From Selenomonas sp. TAMA-11512 (GTDB taxonomy: Bacteria > Bacillota > Negativicutes > Selenomonadales > Selenomonadaceae), in the NCBI RefSeq assembly GCF_037076525.1, contig NZ_AP029018.1, positions 1 through 64,000 on the forward strand: a stretch of 64,000 nucleotides of DNA. Reading direction: 5' to 3'. Numbering within the stretch: the stretch's first letter is position 1; the number at the start of each line of letters is the position of its first letter. Shown piece after piece: positions 62,808 to 64,000 of this stretch. The notes below the pieces were generated by a model. The model was not told where the DNA came from and did not search any database. It worked only from the letters and a program-made list of their open reading frames with translations. The position numbers and the translations under genes were made by a program.

Positions 62808-64000
62808 TTGGAATCATTTCTTCCCATGCTGAACGCCATTGACTCATTTCTCTGGGGCGTTCCGCTCATCACACTGCTCGTGGGGACGGGCATCCTGCTG
62901 ACCGTGCGCCTTTCGCTCATACAGGTCGTGCAATTGCCTCTCGCGCTCGGCCTCATCCTGCGTGCAAAGAATCAAGGCAAGGGAGACATCTCGAGCTTCA
63001 AGGCGCTCTGCGTCGCGCTTGCGGCGACCATCGGCACCGGCAACATCGTCGGCGTTGCGACGGCGGTCAAAGTCGGCGGTCCCGGCGCCATCTTCTGGAT
63101 GTGGATGGCGGCGTTCTTCGGCATGGCGACGAAATACGCCGAGGGACTGCTCGCGGTGAAATACCGCACGACAGACGAGCGCGGTGAGATCGCGGGCGGG
63201 CCGATGTACTACATTCAGCGCGGCATGGGTGAGAAATATCGTCCGCTGGCGACCTTCTTTGCGGCGGCGACCGTGCTCGTCGCGTTCTTCGGTATCGGCA
63301 CATTCCCGCAGGTCAATGCCATTGTCGATTCCGTGGAACTCTCCTTCGGCGTGCCGCGCATCGCCACCGACATTGTGCTCACGGCGCTCATCGCGGCGAT
63401 CACCATCGGCGGCCTTCGCAGCATCGCAAAGGTCGCGTCCCGCATCATTCCGTTTATGGCGGTGCTCTACGTCGCCATCAGCATGGGTATCATCCTCATG
63501 CACATCGGCGAAGTGCCGGCGGCGCTCGCCCTCATCCTCGACAGCGCGTTCACGGGGACGGCGGCGGCGGGCGGCTTTGCCGGATCGACCGTCATGATGG
63601 CGATGCAGAACGGTATCGCGCGTGGCGTCTTCTCGAACGAGTCCGGTCTCGGCTCCGCGCCGATCGCGGCAGCCGCCGCAAAGACGAAAGAGCCTGCCGA
63701 GCAGGGACTCATCTCCATGACAGGCACGTTCATCGACACCATCATCATCTGCTCCATGACCGGCCTTGTGCTTGTGCTGACAGGCGCGTGGAATGGGGAC
63801 ACGGCCGGCGCGGCGATGACAGGCGCGGCCTTCTCGAGCCTCTACGGCACCGCCGGCGGCATGCTTCTCACCGTCTCGCTCGCGCTCTTCGCGTTCACCA
63901 CCATCCTCGGATGGAACTACTACGGCGAGCGCGCCGTGCTCTACCTTGCGGGCGTGCGCGCGATCCTGCCGTACCGCCTCGTATTCATCGCGCTCATCGC
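62808..64000 (+). CDS. Alanine/glycine:cation symporter (AGCS), partial
   Basis: The gene runs off the window. The visible ~397 residues show the AGCS signatures: FKALCVALAATIGTGNIVGV, GPGAIFWMWMAAFFGMATKY, GGPMYYIQRGMG, and SNESGLGSAPIAAAAAKTKE. These proteins import alanine or glycine with Na+ or H+. The start is best read as TTG at 62808 (ESFLPMLNAIDSFLWG follows), eight bases after AGGGGG; ATG at 62826 is an alternative. Confidence 0.93.
   Translation, partial: MESFLPMLNAIDSFLWGVPLITLLVGTGILLTVRLSLIQVVQLPLALGLILRAKNQGKGDISSFKALCVALAATIGTGNIVGVATAVKVGGPGAIFWMWMAAFFGMATKYAEGLLAVKYRTTDERGEIAGGPMYYIQRGMGEKYRPLATFFAAATVLVAFFGIGTFPQVNAIVDSVELSFGVPRIATDIVLTALIAAITIGGLRSIAKVASRIIPFMAVLYVAISMGIILMHIGEVPAALALILDSAFTGTAAAGGFAGSTVMMAMQNGIARGVFSNESGLGSAPIAAAAAKTKEPAEQGLISMTGTFIDTIIICSMTGLVLVLTGAWNGDTAGAAMTGAAFSSLYGTAGGMLLTVSLALFAFTTILGWNYYGERAVLYLAGVRAILPYRLVFIALI

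Overview
The window looks like the replication-origin region of a diderm Firmicute of the Negativicutes, most likely Selenomonadaceae (Selenomonas/Centipeda-like). This is inferred from three things: Firmicute gene content and order at the origin (dnaA-dnaN-recF-DUF721-remB-gyrB, Spo0J/Soj-type parAB with TGTTTCACGTGAAACA parS sites, DUF4446), strong AGGAGG-type ribosome binding sites with several TTG/GTG starts, and clear outer-membrane features (a beta-barrel autotransporter ending in Phe, and two small BamE/OmlA-like secreted proteins). Base composition is GC-rich with AT-rich intergenic islands.

Layout. 1-7755 is oriC and the replication cluster. DnaA boxes lie upstream of dnaA and between dnaA and dnaN; the second site carries a DnaA-trio array followed by an AT-rich unwinding tract. 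7777-9924 holds a small membrane protein and then a terC-htpX operon behind a yybP-ykoY manganese riboswitch with its own promoter and terminator. 10058-16309 holds a P-loop kinase, a threonine-synthase-like enzyme, a Ppx/GppA phosphatase, two double-DUF805 membrane proteins and a secreted protein. 16444-18527 holds RNase HI, tRNA-Val(CAC), an unexpected cluster of seven DnaA boxes, and panE. 18743-22622 holds an Ala-rich protein, ccdA-tlpA, a TauE/SafE permease and a secreted repeat protein. 22893-26332 holds an M23 peptidase, DUF4446, parB and parA, with parS sites. 26641-29865 is a split cobalamin-dependent methionine synthase. 29948-33333 holds a polysaccharide deacetylase, PfkA, a transaldolase-like aldolase and a minimal nucleotidyltransferase abutting a decayed metallo-hydrolase gene. 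34088-36280 is an autotransporter with a ten-C homopolymer ahead of its signal peptide. 36788-41125 is a sorbitol PTS operon under a SorC-family regulator. 41565-50470 holds UspA, MurA, a GT39/ArnT-like transferase, an NSS symporter, a ZIP transporter, MnmG and RsmG. 50618-51529 holds small antitoxin-like genes. 51942-55655 is a manganese-type ABC importer whose second permease carries a C-terminal winged helix. 55949-64000 holds secreted proteins, a Gfo/Idh/MocA oxidoreductase, an AmmeMemoRadiSam-type radical SAM enzyme, a Fic protein, a DUF554 protein and the start of an alanine/glycine:cation symporter.

A dispersed small element of about 150-165 bp, with inverted ends related to TGGAAGCACTGATAAA and TA flanks, occurs as three full-length copies and several fragments. 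It has no transposase in the window and looks like a MITE.

Manganese handling recurs: the Mn riboswitch drives terC-htpX, and a separate ABC importer has a Fur-type 7-1-7 palindrome at its promoter. The features that most deserve follow-up are the non-oriC DnaA-box cluster, the putatively phase-variable autotransporter, the permease-winged-helix fusion, the MITE family and the riboswitch-controlled terC-htpX pair.
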